This document shows, in pieces, positions 31,851 through 44,600 of a DNA stretch of 64,000 nt. The notes beneath the pieces were generated by a model that saw only the letters and a program-made list of their open reading frames with translations, did no database searches and had not been told where the DNA came from. Source of the stretch: Nemertoderma westbladi (taxonomy: Eukaryota; Xenacoelomorpha; Nemertodermatida; Nemertodermatidae). Numbering within the stretch: position 1 is the stretch's first letter; the number at the start of each line of letters is the position of its first letter. Both the position numbers and the translations under genes were made by a program. Where the stretch lies: the NCBI GenBank assembly GCA_032718475.1, contig JAUCBJ010007166.1, positions 62,001 to 126,000 of the forward strand. Direction: 5' to 3'.

Positions 31851-32440
31851 CACCATGTCCTGGAATATAGTATTAATCAGGTACCTGCCCTGCCCAACCC
31901 AAAATTATTTTACAAATCTTAATAAGATTGCATGAAATTTGAAACAGAGATAGATCAAAACCCTTTCTATTCCCTGGGTGAGCCATAATTTTTATTTTCG
32001 CTTCATACTTTATCTACATGCGTTTAATAAAAGGTGTCTCCGCTGATATTGTACCAGTTACACCGCAATTACTATCCATCCTTATATATAGTGATTTGGT
32101 ACCGATGGAAAGCCATGCATGGATTCCAAATATGTATAAATATTTTAATTCAGTTGGGACATGTTGTTATGGGCACTCGAAAGTCATATGGTTTTGCACC
32201 TGCGCGAGGCTATTTTATTATATAAATATAGATAATAAATTTATTTTATTTAAATACACCATATTCTGGAACATATTGTTTATCCCATACGTACGCAGCG
32301 TACCTGAAATATTTATTTAATAAATCATACTATTACACAGCTATTCATATATAAACAAAATGTTCCAGAATATGGTGTATTTATTTTTTAAATAGAATAA
32401 ATTGCCTTAATGCAGGTACAAAACCATGTAACTTTTGATC
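31851..32440 (+). mobile_element. Fold-back MITE, right end truncated
   Basis: Starts CACCATGTCCTGGAATATAG after a TA dinucleotide and matches the left arm of the complete element at 62939-63787 through AGATTGCATGAAATTT and GGTGAGCCATAATTTTTATT. The centre (about 32250-32400) contains the inverted pair around the TATTCTGGAACATATTGTTT-like sequence. The right arm fades out near 32440 before the terminal repeat. A short RTE-like piece (31795-31850) lies directly left. Confidence 0.7.
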
Positions 32441-32587
32441 GCTCATATCCCCGTGTAACCCTAATCGTAACCATAATTCAAAGTAAAAGAAGTCATTCAC
32501 ATTATGAACTATACCATAATATTTGGAGCTTATATGTATGCTGAAACAATCAGACATTACTTGAGAACTGTCGAAGTTTACGTCACT

Positions 32588-33240
32588 CAAATGTTGTATA
32601 TTGTCTGGTCGGAGTTGTGTGCATTGTACTTGACACAGTGAACCCAGCGTAGCATTCTTGTGAATGTGCCATCCAGACATTTGGTGTTTTCCGAAGTTAG
32701 AGACGAAGGACTCCCATGGAGGAGTACTGGTATTACGGCTGCTCTAAATAGTCGTATCTTGAGATGCAGTTTTATTCTATGGGACTTCCATATCCTGAAC
32801 TGGCTTTTCAATGCTGGTCATGCCTTACATATCTGAAGGTCTCTTAGCCTGACTTCCAGAAAAATGATCCGGAGGTAAGCAGAAGTCATCCACATGCTCA
32901 AACAAGGAGCTTATGTTCATACCATCGAGATATTTCCTAAGGATTGTCAAAGTTCATTGTCAAAATTTTGGTCTTCTTCTTCTTGTAGTTTACAAAAGGA
33001 CCAACACTAGAAGCAACCTGCTCCAAAGAGCAGGGGAGCGTTTGGGCTCTGTCTAGTTATTCTGACAGTATTTCTTTCCTTCCCATCACCCCATCTTTAT
33101 TATGATGATCTAAGGACATGAGTAGAACTTTGTCAACCAGAATTATTAATAGGAATGTAGCAAGTGTGGCACCTGAAGGACACTCCCCATAAGACTTCGA
33201 ATGGGTAAGTGTCACCATCAGCAGTAGAAACGAGGTGAAT
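32588..33240 (-). pseudogene. RTE-like reverse transcriptase debris
   Basis: Minus-strand fragment of the same family as 50440-52600: a segment equivalent to LFRAAVIPVLLHGSP and to the CVKYNA(H)-type C-terminal part, then a further-decayed stretch equivalent to the RT core region (GACTTTGC/ATGATGATCTAAGGACATG-like DNA at 33.1 kb). Many frameshifts. No intact domain. Confidence 0.6.
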
Positions 33241-36200
33241 TTAAAAGAGGTAAATTTAAGATCCTCAAGGGGAACACGGTGTAATCCATTGGTACAATGA
33301 CTCGATTGTTCTTTTATACTGATGAAATAGTGGTACCAATACGTTAAGCTTGCTTACTCTGCCTTGCGCGAAGGCCCACAAACAATGTTCTTTGAAGCGC
33401 TATGATTTCAAAGCTGCAGGCCGGCGCACCCTGTTGCGATGTGGAACTCCTTGCATCCTAAGAACTCCAAGTTCGAAAGGGATCATCACAAGGATAATCG
33501 GAACGCGCCATACAACCTGGCTTCCTCAGAGGCTGATGAAAGAAAGGCTCGCGGGTGGGATTGGCTATAAGAGTGTCTGTCCCCGATAACGCTACAGAAT
33601 TTTAATACAGTAGAATATTATTTACACAGAATTAATTATATTTTCCAGTCTATCTGCATGCATACAGTAGTACCAATGCACCGGTTGTTCTCCTGCATAA
33701 ATAATTTTAATAATATTCAGGAATAATCGGTGCAGAACTAATAAAAGAAGCACATCTGTTATCACTAGGGATAATTTACATTTAATTTTTAGGAAATATA
33801 CAGCCTTTTATTTTTTATTTTTTACTTTTATTTTCTATCAATATTTCCATTTTCAAACAAAGTAACATACTCCAAGTCATAATATAATATATAAGAATAT
33901 AATAATATATACTTTTTAAGATTATGGTTCTCCTTTCTAAGCTACGAACTGTCATTGTCATCTTAAGGGCTACATTATAAGACTTGAAGTAAAATAGACA
34001 ATTTGTTATTTTTGCCTTGTTATTCCTGGGAAATTTCGGAGAGGTATAAAATTTGAGACTAATTTTTAGATAAGTTTATAAAGGTGGGTGTATGTGTTGC
34101 AGATTATTGTAGGGGGGAGGACAGAGACTAGGAAGTGCTAATTCACAGTAATCACCAAGAACAGTAGTAAAATTATGAAAAGGTAAGATTTGTAAAGTGC
34201 TAAACAGAGGCGTAGCTATAGCTTTTGGCATTATCGAAGTTTTCGCTCTAAGGGTTTTCTTTAGGACTCTGATTGCCTGGTCGCTGATTTCATTTCTGAG
34301 TTCAGTTTTCGCTTTTACTGAAATCTTGTTTGTCTGTATGTCTGTCTGTCGGTCTTTCTGACTATCCAACAATCTGTCCGTCAAATATAAGAAAAGGGCA
34401 TACAATCAAGTTAAAAGTTTAGCTAGAGGGGTTTTCCAAGTTGTAGAATTCATTTCTAGTGTCAGTTTTAACATTTGATGACTTCCAAATTGTCTGTTTG
34501 GCAGTCAGTCTGTCGGTAATATTTTGACGGTCAGACTGAAAGGCATACAGACAGAAACGACAAGGCCAAATTTGAATATTGACATCTGAAATGAACTCAC
34601 CGACCACGAAAACCCATGTAGGGAATTTTTTTAGACAGATAGTTTGCTTTTTATTGACGGACAGACATACTGACGGGCACAGCGACAGTCATTCGGACAG
34701 ACAGCGATATCTCGAAAACTAAGACAGATCTTGCTAAACGGTTTTCAAATTTGGAATCTTGATAAAAATTTGTTCTAGATGAAAAAGAAAAAAATTTGAA
34801 ATAAATTTAATGCCTGTACTACTCCCCTTAATGACGTTTAATTTCAATCAAAGCTGTTAAGTCCCTTTATAAATATATCATTACGCTCAGTCAATTTAAT
34901 GTAGATTGTTGTGCCTCCGCGCTCAAGCTTACCGTAGTGTCTAAGGAAGACTATTGGTTTCTGATAACCTTAAATTTTAAGTTGGGATAGGTCATTCTTT
35001 ATTTTTGACACACAAAACAGACAGACAAACAGATAGACAAACATTAAGACAGTTTCTGTAAGTGGTGCAACCTTTTATAAATTCGTTTTCTGGATTCAGC
35101 ATTAAGATTTGATCTTAAAATCAAAAAGAAAAAAATTATTATTTTATACTATTTTTTCATACATTTGAATTTTCTGCAAATGAGATTATTATAAATTGGC
35201 CCCTTATTCTATATGACGGGTCACATGTTCCTTAAGAACTTCAAAATTGATAATTGGGTTAAGTGTATTAATTATTATGATGGATAAGGTTCATAGAAAT
35301 GTAAGAAGATATCTTTCTGGAATTTATATACTGTTGTTGTCAAGGTAACTGGGTGCAGAGATCAAATTCTAAACGCCTGTAATTCAAGACGACAGAAGTT
35401 TCTAATCTAAAATTATTGTACTTCATAAGTAAATAAAGTAAATAAATGACAATCAAACTATTTGATACTTAAATTTGTTTACAATCCCGTTTTAAATCCC
35501 GTAAAACGATAATTTTCCATTATGACCTCCTGCTGGAAATTTGGCTACTATGTCATATTTATAACATTTACAACTGACACGCCTGGGTCATCATGTCCTT
35601 TGTTTCTAATAATTGTTAACCGAAATTTAATATTCTGTAAAGTAAAAATCATGCTATTACAAAACTGTCTCTGATTGGACAGTTTTTTTTATTGGCACAT
35701 AATGACCTTTATAAATATATTTCACAAATTACGATATTTAATTAAAATAGATCATTGGCAAATTTAACATATTATTCAAAGTGACAAAACCGAATAGAAA
35801 TTGTTTTATAGAATTAGTAAATAATTATTCGAATATTTCATTATTTATACCTATTACCATGGCAACGAGAATTTCAGCCAATTCAAGTGTTAAATATTTG
35901 ATATAATTTTATTTCCTTTACTCACCTAAAAGAATACAAGAATACCAAATCTCAAGAACAAAATACCTCATCGTTGTAAAATTTGCACTCGGTAACCTTG
36001 GCAACAAGATAAAAATTCCAGAAAGTCATTTTATTACATTTCTTGTCATATCCACCTAACCAAACTAGCAATTAAGAAGTTTATAAGGAAATATTATGAA
36101 ACAAGTGTCTTAAATAGGAAAAAGATCGGCCCACGCTAATTTCAGCGCTCCGTTCGCATCCACGGCCTGTTATTTAGTTTTTTTTTCAGAACATAATATT

Positions 36201-37140
36201 AGAAAATATCGGCCTCCACATTTACTTCCAAGCTCCGACCTAAGTGTTTGTTACTTGTATCCATGGTAGCTAGTGGATGGAAACTATTTATGCTTATATT
36301 ATATTTTATACTCTAATTGATTGGTAGTTACTAAGGTACGAAATGCGGCATGCGAAACGATTACCGAGAGCGAACTCAATATATTTTATATAGCCCATCA
36401 TTGCATTGTTATAATAAGCAATTTGTAATGGGGAAGTAACGCTTCGACTGGTATCTTTATTGGATTTTCGTTGGGCACGCACAGCTTTGCAAAGTCGGCA
36501 ATAACGTCCATTTTTTTTTAAATCCTTTTTAATTTCTGTTGTGTGTATAAACAGAGTTAGTACTTTAAAATGGACTGACATAAACTCTCTTGAAAACACT
36601 TAGCATAATTCATGTTGTTTATGTTAATAATAGGTTACGTTGCTGTATGTAAATTTGATATTGAATATTTTTTACATCACATTGCATCAGCATGTATAAA
36701 AATATATACCATAAAAATTTTAAAGTCTTATTTTGCACAAAAGTAGGACCTCCTATAGAGGTATATTATTTTTACATTGATTCATTCCTATTTTATATTT
36801 TTAAATAATTGGAAAAATATATATCCGTCATGTGAAATGACCAGATTGTTATATTGTCATACGTATTAGATATCAAATATATACTTTATCAGAGTTTGAT
36901 TTTGTGACTGTAGCTTTCAGATGCGTAATAATGGCAATGAATGATGGAATCTCAACATATTAATTGTTCATTTACTTATGAATTTAAACGAATTGGAAAT
37001 AACATATTACTATTATGTAGGTTATTTGATACAAATATCGATGCTGTAGATGAATATTTATTTGTATACAGTTATTTATTTCATGAATTCCGCATTATTG
37101 CAATCGAACCATAATGCCAATTATCTCAAGTCATTAGGTC
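33241..37140. other. AT-rich region without recognised genes
   Basis: I see no convincing gene. A GC-richer patch lies at 33370-33590. A dispersed repeat rich in GTCTGTCTGTC and GACAGACAGAC occupies about 34240-34760, with more GACAGACAAAC at 35010-35050; similar DNA follows the RTE-like piece at 56.66-56.95 kb. A 97-codon minus frame at 36306-36599 with one CRLC motif has no recognisable family and I do not call it. The final 200 bases are plain AT-rich DNA leading into the heptamer array. Confidence 0.5.
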
Positions 37141-40100
37141 CCTCCCCCCTGTTCCCTGTCCCCTGTTCCCTGTTCCCTGTTCCCTGCTCCCCGTTCCCTG
37201 TTCCCTGTTCCCTGTTCCCTGTTCCCTGTCCCCTGTTCCCTGTTCCCTGTTCCCTGTCCCCTGTCCCCTGTTCCCTGTTCCCTGTTCCCTGTTCCCTGTC
37301 CCCTGTCCCCTGTTTCCTGTCCCCTGTTCCCTGTTTCCTGTCCCCTGTCCCCTGTTCCCTGTTCCCTGTCCCCTGTCCCCTGTCCCCTGTCCCCTGTTCC
37401 CTGTCCCCTGTTCCCTGTTCCCTGTTCCCTGTCCCCTGTTCCCTGTTCCCTGTTCCCTGTTTCCTGTTCCCTGTTCCCTGTTCCCTGTCCCCTGCCCCCT
37501 GTCCCCTGTCCCCCGTTCCCTGTTCCCTGTTCCCTGTTCCCTGTTCCCTGTTCCCTGTTCCCTGTTCCCTGTTCCCTGTTCCCTGTTCCCTGTTCCCTGT
37601 TCCCTGTTCCCTGTTCGCTGTTCCCTATTCCCTGTTCCCTGTCCCCTGCCCCCTGTCCCCTGTCCCCTGTTCCCTGACCCCTGTTCCCTGTTCCCTGTCC
37701 CCTGTTCCCTGTTCCCTGTCCCTGTTCCCTGTTCCCTGTTCCCTGTTCCCTGTTCCCTGTTCCCTGTTCCCTGTCCCTGTTCCCTGTTCCCTGTTCCCTG
37801 TTCCCTGTTCCCTGTTCCCTGCCCCCTGTTCCCTGTTCCCTGTCCCCTGTTCCCTGTTCCCGGTCCCCTGTCCCCTGTTCCCGGTCCCCTGTTCCCTGAC
37901 CCCTGTTCCCTGTTCCCTGTCCCCTGTTCCCTGTTCCCTGTCCCCTGCCCCCTGTTCCCTGTTCCCTGTTCCCTGTTCCCTGTCCCCTGTTCTCTGTCCC
38001 CGGTCCCCTGTTCCCTGCCCCCTGTCCCCTGTTCCCTGTCCCCTGTTCACTGCCCCCTGTTCCCTGTTACCTGTTCCCTGTCCCCTGTTCCCTGTTCCCG
38101 GTCCCCTGTTCCCTCCCCCCTGTTCCCTGTTCCCTGTCCCCTGTTCCCTGTTCCCTGTTCCCTGCCCCCTGTTCCCTGTTCCCTGTTCCCTGTTCCCTGT
38201 TCCCTGTTCCCTGTTCCCTGTTCCCTGTCCCCTGCCCCCTGTCCCCTGTTCCCTGTTCCCTGTTCCCTGTTCCCTGTCCCTGTTCCCTGTTCCCTGTTCC
38301 CTGTTCCCTGTTCCCTGTTCCCTGCCCCCTGTTCCCTGTTCCCTGTCCCCTGTTCCCTGTTCCCGGTCCCCTGTCCCCTGTTCCCGGTCCCCTGTTCCCT
38401 GACCCCTGTTCCCTGTTCCCTGTCCCCTGTTCCCTGTTCCCTGTCCCCTGCCCCCTGTTCCCTGTTCCCTGTTCCCTGTTCCCTGTCCCCTGTTCTCTGC
38501 CCCCTGTCCCCTGTCCCCTGTTCCCTGTCCCCTGTTCCCTGTCCCCTGTTCCATGTTCCCTGTCCCCTGTCCCGTGTCCCCTGTCCCCTGTTCCCTGTCC
38601 CCTGTTCCCTGTTCCCTGTCCCTGTTCCCTGTTCCCTGTTCCCTGTTCCCTGTTCCCTGTTCCCTGTTCCCTGTTCCCTGTTCCCTGTTCCCTGTTCCCT
38701 GTCCCCTGTTCCCTGTTCCCTGTTCCCTGCCCCCTGTTCCCTGTTCCCTGTTCCCTGTTCCCTGTTCCCTGTTCCCTGTTCCCTGTTCCCTGTCCCCTGC
38801 CCCCTGTCCCCTGTTCCCTGTTCCCTGTTCCCTGTTCCCTGTCCCTGTTCCCTGTTCCCTGTTCCCTGTTCCCTGTTCCCTGTTCCCTGTTCCCTGCCCC
38901 CTGTTCCCTGTTCCCTGTCCCCTGTTCCCTGTTCCCGGTCCCCTGTCCCCTGTTCCCGGTCCCCTGTTCCCTGACCCCTGTTCCCTGTTCCCTGTCCCCT
39001 GTTCCCTGTTCCCTGTCCCCTGCCCCCTGTTCCCTGTTCCCTGTTCCCTGTTCCCTGTCCCCTGTTCTCTGTCCCCGGTCCCCTGTTCCCTGTCCCCTGT
39101 TCCCTGTCCCCTGTTCACTGCCCCCTGTTCCCTGTTACCTGTTCCCTGTCCCCTGTTCCCTGTTCCCGGTCCCCTGTTCCCTCCCCCCTGTTCCCTGTCC
39201 CCTGTTCCCTGTTCCCTGTTCCCTGTTCCCTGTTCCCTGTTCCCTGTTCCATGTTCCCTGTTCCCTGTTCCCTGTTCCCTGTTCCCTGTTCCCTGTCCCC
39301 TGTCCCCTGTCCCCTGTTCCCTGTTCCCTGTTCCCTGTCCCTGTTCCCTGCCCCATGTTCCCTGTTCCCTGTTCCCTGTTCCCTGTTCCCTGTTCCCTGT
39401 TCCCTGTTCCCTGTCCCCTGTTCCCTATTCCCTGTCCCTGTTCCCTGTTCCCTGTTCCCTGTTCCCTGTTCCCTGTTCCCTGTTCCCTGTCCCCTGTCCC
39501 CTGTCCCCTGCCCCCTGCCCCCTGTTCCCTGTTCCCTGTTCCCTGTTCCCTGTCCCTGTTCCCTGTTCCCTGTTCCCTGTTCCCTGTTCCCTGTTCCCTG
39601 TTCCCTGTCCCCTGCCCCCTGTCCCCTGTTCCCTGTTCCCTGTTCCCTGTCCCTGTTCCCTGTTCCCTGCCCCCTGTTTCCTGTTCCCTGTTCCCTGTTC
39701 CCTGTTCCCTGTTCCCTGTTCCCTGTTCCCTGTTCCCTGTTCCCTGTTCCCTGTTCCCTGTTCCCTGTTCCCTGTCCCTGTTCCTGTTCCCTGTTCCCTG
39801 TTCCCTGTTCCCTGTCCCCTGCCCCCTGTCCCATGTTCCCTGTCCCCTGTTCCCTGTCCCCTGTTCCCTGACCCTGTTCCCTGTTCCCTGTCCCTGTTCC
39901 CTGTTCCCTGCCCCCTGCCCCCTGTTCCCTGTTCCCTGTTCCCTGTCCCTGTCCCATGTCCCCTGTTCCCTGTCCCCTGTTCCCTGTTCCCTGTTCCCTG
40001 TTCCCTGTTCCCTGTCCCCTGTCCCCTGTTCCCTGTCCCCTGTTCCCTGTTCCCTGTTCCCTGTCCCTGTTCCCTGTTCCCTGTTCCCTGTTCCCTGTTC

Positions 40101-41206
40101 CCTGTTCCCTGTTCCCTGTCCCCTGCCCCCTGTCCCCTGTCCCCTGTTCCCTGTCCCCTGTTCCCTGTCCCCTGTTCCATGTTCCCTGTCCCGTGTCCCC
40201 TGTCCCCTGTTCCCTGTCCCCTGTTCCCTGTTCCCTGTCCCTGTTCCCTGTTCCCTGTTCCCTGTTCCCTGTTCCCTGTTCCCTGTTCCCTGTTCCCTGT
40301 TCCCTGTTCCCTGTTCCCTGTTCCCTGTTCCCTGTCCCCTGTTCCCTGTTCCCTGTTCCCTGCCCCCTGTTCCCTGTTCCCTGTTCCCTGTTCCCTGTTC
40401 CCTGTTCCCTGTTCCCTGTTCCCTGTCCCCTGCCCCCTGTCCCCTGTTCCCTGTTCCCTGTTCCCTGTTCCCTGTCCCTGTTCCCTGTTCCCTGTTCCCT
40501 GTTCCCTGTTCCCTGTTCCCTGCCCCCTGTTCCCTGTTCCCTGTCCCCTGTTCCCTGTTCCCGGTCCCCTGTCCCCTGTTCCCGGTCCCCTGTTCCCTGA
40601 CCCCTGTTCCCTGTTCCCTGTCCCCTGTTCCCTGTTCCCTGTCCCCTGCCCCCTGTTCCCTGTTCCCTGTTCCCTGTTCCCTGTCCCCTGTTCTCTGTCC
40701 CCGGTCCCCTGTTCCCTGCCCCCTGTCCCCTGTTCCCTGTCCCCTGTTCACTGCCCCCTGTTCCCTGTTACCTGTTCCCTGTCCCCTGTTCCCTGTTCCC
40801 GGTCCCCTGTTCCCTCCCCCCTGTTCCCTGTCCCCTGTTCCCTGTTCCCTGTTCCCTGTTCCCTGTTCCCTGTTCCATGTTCCCTGTTCCCTGTTCCCTG
40901 TTCCCTGTTCCCTGTTCCCTGTTCCCTGTCCCCTGTCCCCTGCCCCCTGTCCCCTGTCCCCTGTCCCCTGTTCCCTGTCCCCTGTCCCCTGTCCCCTGTC
41001 CCCTGTCCCCTGTCCCCTGTCCCCTGTCCCCTGTCCCCTGCCCCCTGCCCCCTGCCCCCTGTTCCCTGTCCCCTGTTCCCTGTCCCCTGTCCCCTGTCCC
41101 CTGTCCCCTGTCCCCTGTCCCCTGTCCCCTGTCCCCTGTCCCCTGTCCCCTGTCCCCTGTCCCCTGTCCCCTGTTCCCTGTCCCATGTTCCCTGTTCCCT
41201 GTCCCT

Positions 41207-41207
<1 letters not shown>
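37141..41207. repeat. Heptanucleotide (TTCCCTG)n array, first half
   Basis: About 4.07 kb of 7-base units: mainly TTCCCTG, with variants TCCCCTG, CCCCCTG, TTCCCGG, TTCACTG, ACCCCTG and occasional 6-base TCCCTG. On the minus strand it reads (CAGGGAA)n, with G-triplets every seven bases. Because 7 is not a multiple of 3, all frames cycle through the same heptapeptide (SLFPVPC on plus, NREQGTG on minus), which explains the very long stop-free frames. These are not genes. Longer blocks of variant units recur (see findings). Confidence 0.97.

Positions 41208-41244
<37 letters not shown>
41208..41244 (-). repeat. Poly(A) tail of the CR1/L2-like element
   Basis: T37 on the plus strand. The AATAAA signal lies 14-19 bases inside the element (TTTATT at 41258-41263). 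Confidence 0.93.
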
Positions 41245-41245
<1 letters not shown>

Positions 41246-41615
41246 TTTAAACATATGTTTATTTGAAGTATTAATATTGCACTTTACAATATATATATAT
41301 GAAGGTGAGTAAAGGGTAGGATTGGCAAACAAGCTAGAGCTTATATTAATGCCGCTCCTACCCGTACGCACAACATACATACCACTCACACATTATTCCA
41401 CGCGCTCGGTGCATCATTTCTATAAGAAGAAGTTACGTTGATAAATTTAATTTAATTTTGTTAATTTGATAAAATCATATATAAGTTTATGGGAATTTCT
41501 TACTTGGCAATAGACTATAGTCAAATTATATGTTTATTTACAATAGGAAACAAAAACAAAATATAATATATTTATATTTATTTCTAATAATTTTAGGAAA
41601 TTATTAATTAAATTA

Positions 41616-44600
41616 TTAATACCCCAGTTCTGTGAAGCGCTGGGTTGATGTAATGTAGATTTCTAGTGCCTCTGAAATAGCTCTGAGTATGTCCAGGTCC
41701 TGTCCTTGCGGTCCATAAAGTAAGTTGTGTAGAGTATAGTTGATGTTAAGGCTGGAAAGTACGGTAGTCAGTGCTATCCTGTGGGAGTCGTGCAGAGTGC
41801 ATTCCATTAAGTAGTGGTAGGTGTCCTCACGTTGGTGTCCACAAGCGCAACTGGAGTCTGTGGCTATGTGGTTACGGTACATGTCATATTTTAGTACGCT
41901 GCAGTTGCGACGTAGTCGCCCAACTAGCCCATTGATAGCAACAGATCCTAACATGAAATATGGGTTTAATTTATTAACTTTATATCTGCCCTCCGTCAGT
42001 AAGATTTTCTTAAATATTTTTAGCGTTTCTGACTCAGTTACCTCATATGGAAGATCATTCCATAGAGAAACAGTTGAGCTTACAAACGAATTCTTTAGAC
42101 ATTCTGTGCGTGTTATCGGTAGTCTGTATTTATTCGTAGGTCTCAAATTATAAGGGTTGGCTTGATCAATACGCGGTGGAATGATTTCAGTTAGGTGATG
42201 TGGTAGGTGTCCTTTAGATCCCTTGTAAAAAATACTCAGTTTAATTAAGTCGCGGCGGTCCTGTAGTGTTTGTAAGCCCGATTCAGCGTACAGGTCCTCA
42301 GTGCGGCACGATATTGTAAGTTTACATATAATTCTAATGGCCTCTTTATTTATTAGTTCAAGTCTTTCTTTTAGATATTGTGTACAACCATCCCATACGG
42401 GACAAGCATATTCGAGAATAGGCCGCACAAAGGAGGTGTATAGCACTGAAAGAGCCCTTTTGCTAAGCTTGTATTTAGCAGCTCGCAGAAGGTTTAGTCT
42501 AGTCTTTGCTTTGTCAATAATGTTATTAATGTGGGAGTTCCACTTTAGGTTATTTTGAAGTGTCACACCAAGGTGCTTGTGGTGTTCGACTTCAGCGATG
42601 GGAGTATCATGTAGAAGTAGCTGTGTGTATCCTGTACGTGGTTCTTGTCGGTGCGTAATTGTCATAGCTTCAGTTTTTAGTGGGTTGTAATCTACTGACC
42701 ACATATCCCCCCATTCGCCAATTCGTAGTAAGTCATCATTAAGTAGCCGGCAAGCTACTTGTGGGTCAGTAACCTCAATGTACAACGAGGTATCGTCGGC
42801 AAAAAGTCTAGTTGGGTTAACCGTGATATCAATAAGGTCGTTTATAAATATTAAGAAGAGTAGGGGACCAAGAACTGATCCTTGGGGGACCCCTGCAGTG
42901 ATCGGTAGCCAAGGCGACATGTGGCCTTTGATCATAACGCATTGGCTATTGCCACTGAGGTATGATAAAAGCCACTCAAGTAAAGGGCCGCCAATTCCCA
43001 TTCTACGGGCCTTAGTTATAAGGCCTGCATGGCTAATTTTGTCGAAGGCCTTAGTAATGTCAAGGAAAGCAATCTTGACTTCCTTTCCATTATCTAAGGC
43101 TGTAGATAATTCGTCAAAAAGTGTTATGAGTTGGTAAGTAGCAGAATCACCAGGTAAAAAGCCTGACTGATTTTTATTTATTTTTTTAATTACGTGGTGC
43201 AGTATATATTTACTGACAATCCTTTCGAATAATTTTCCTAAAGCGCTTGTTAGAGAAATAGGCCTATAATTACAGCAGTATATGTTGGGGCCCTTTTTAT
43301 AAACAGGTGTGACACATCTTTTTTTCCAATTTGTGGGATGGTGTTTTGATTTCAGGACGAGATTAAATAAATTTTTTAACTTTTCGATTATGACTGGACC
43401 TCCCATTTTGAGCATCCTGTTGGAGATTACATCAACTGGACAACTTGCCTTAGCGGGGTTAATTGTTTTTAAGGCTTCCTTTACATCGTTAGATGTGATA
43501 GTAATTTCATTTAATATTTCAGAGACGTCATCTAAATTCTGGGCATCATGATTTTGGCCGACATTGCTATTAGTTGGGGCGGTTGCCTGATCAGCAAAAT
43601 AGATATTAAAGAGTTCTGCCTTGTCTGCTGATGAACTGGCATGGATATTTTTATAATTTACTGGGGGTATTTCGTTAATTTTATTAGTTTGTAAAATTTT
43701 TTTGGTGAGTGACCACCATTGTTTTGTACTATGTTGGGTTGATTCCACTTTTTCTGATAGAGAATTAAAGTATTCCCTTTTTGCTTGTCTACAGGAGGAT
43801 ATATAAGAGTTCCTACTCATTCGGAAGTTGGCCCAGGCTACTTCGGAATTTGACCTCTTGGCGATATTATGATATTTTTGTTTTTCTTTTAGTAGTCGTC
43901 TGGTGTCACTATCAAACCAGGGCTTGTCATTGGGGCGAATGGTGACCACCCTGTTCGGTATGTGCTTTGAAGCAATTTTCATAAAATTTTTTGTCCAAGT
44001 ATCAATAATTCCGTCAATGTCGTCTGGTCTAATGTCGTTAACTTCTTCCGGTATCTTAGCTAGATCAGTCTGAGTAAGCTCCCGTCGGAAGGATGTATTA
44101 TTAGCGTGGCTGAAATCCCACACCCGTCGTTTATATGCTGGATCCTGGGTCATTGTCAGCTTATATTTAAAATGAACTACCATATGGTCGCTGCTTCCAT
44201 AAGGCGCCTCATGAAAGACATCATAGACTGAGCCGGGAGTAGTTGTCATCACTGGGCTTAATAGAGTTTTAGTTGTCCTTGTCACCCGAGTTGGTTCGGT
44301 TATGTATTGCGTGAGTCCTTGTCTCTGTATCAAAAATCGTAGGTTTATTGACGATTGGTGTATAAGGTAATCTTCGTTTAAGTCGCCGAGTAGTAAAATG
44401 TGTTGGTATTCAAGTGCCCGGGCCTCATTCAACATTGCATTAAAACTCTCCCAGTAAAACGTTACATTTTCAGGCCTGTAGCCTACTCCTATTAAAAATT
44501 TTTTGTTGTTAGCCAGACATTCAACCCATAGTACCTCCAACCGGGGGTCAATGTTTTCTAGTGTAATTTTGCGTTCGCATTTTATAAAATTGGAAATATA

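Noticed and set aside
36306-36599. 97-codon minus frame with a CRLC motif
   Set aside because: Single CxxC, no family resemblance, AT-rich surroundings; could be chance.
37050-41389. Very long stop-free frames on both strands (450, 497, 919, 683, 631 codons and others)
   Set aside because: They are produced by a 7-base repeat without stop codons in any frame, encode only SLFPVPC or NREQGTG heptapeptides, and overlap each other on both strands.
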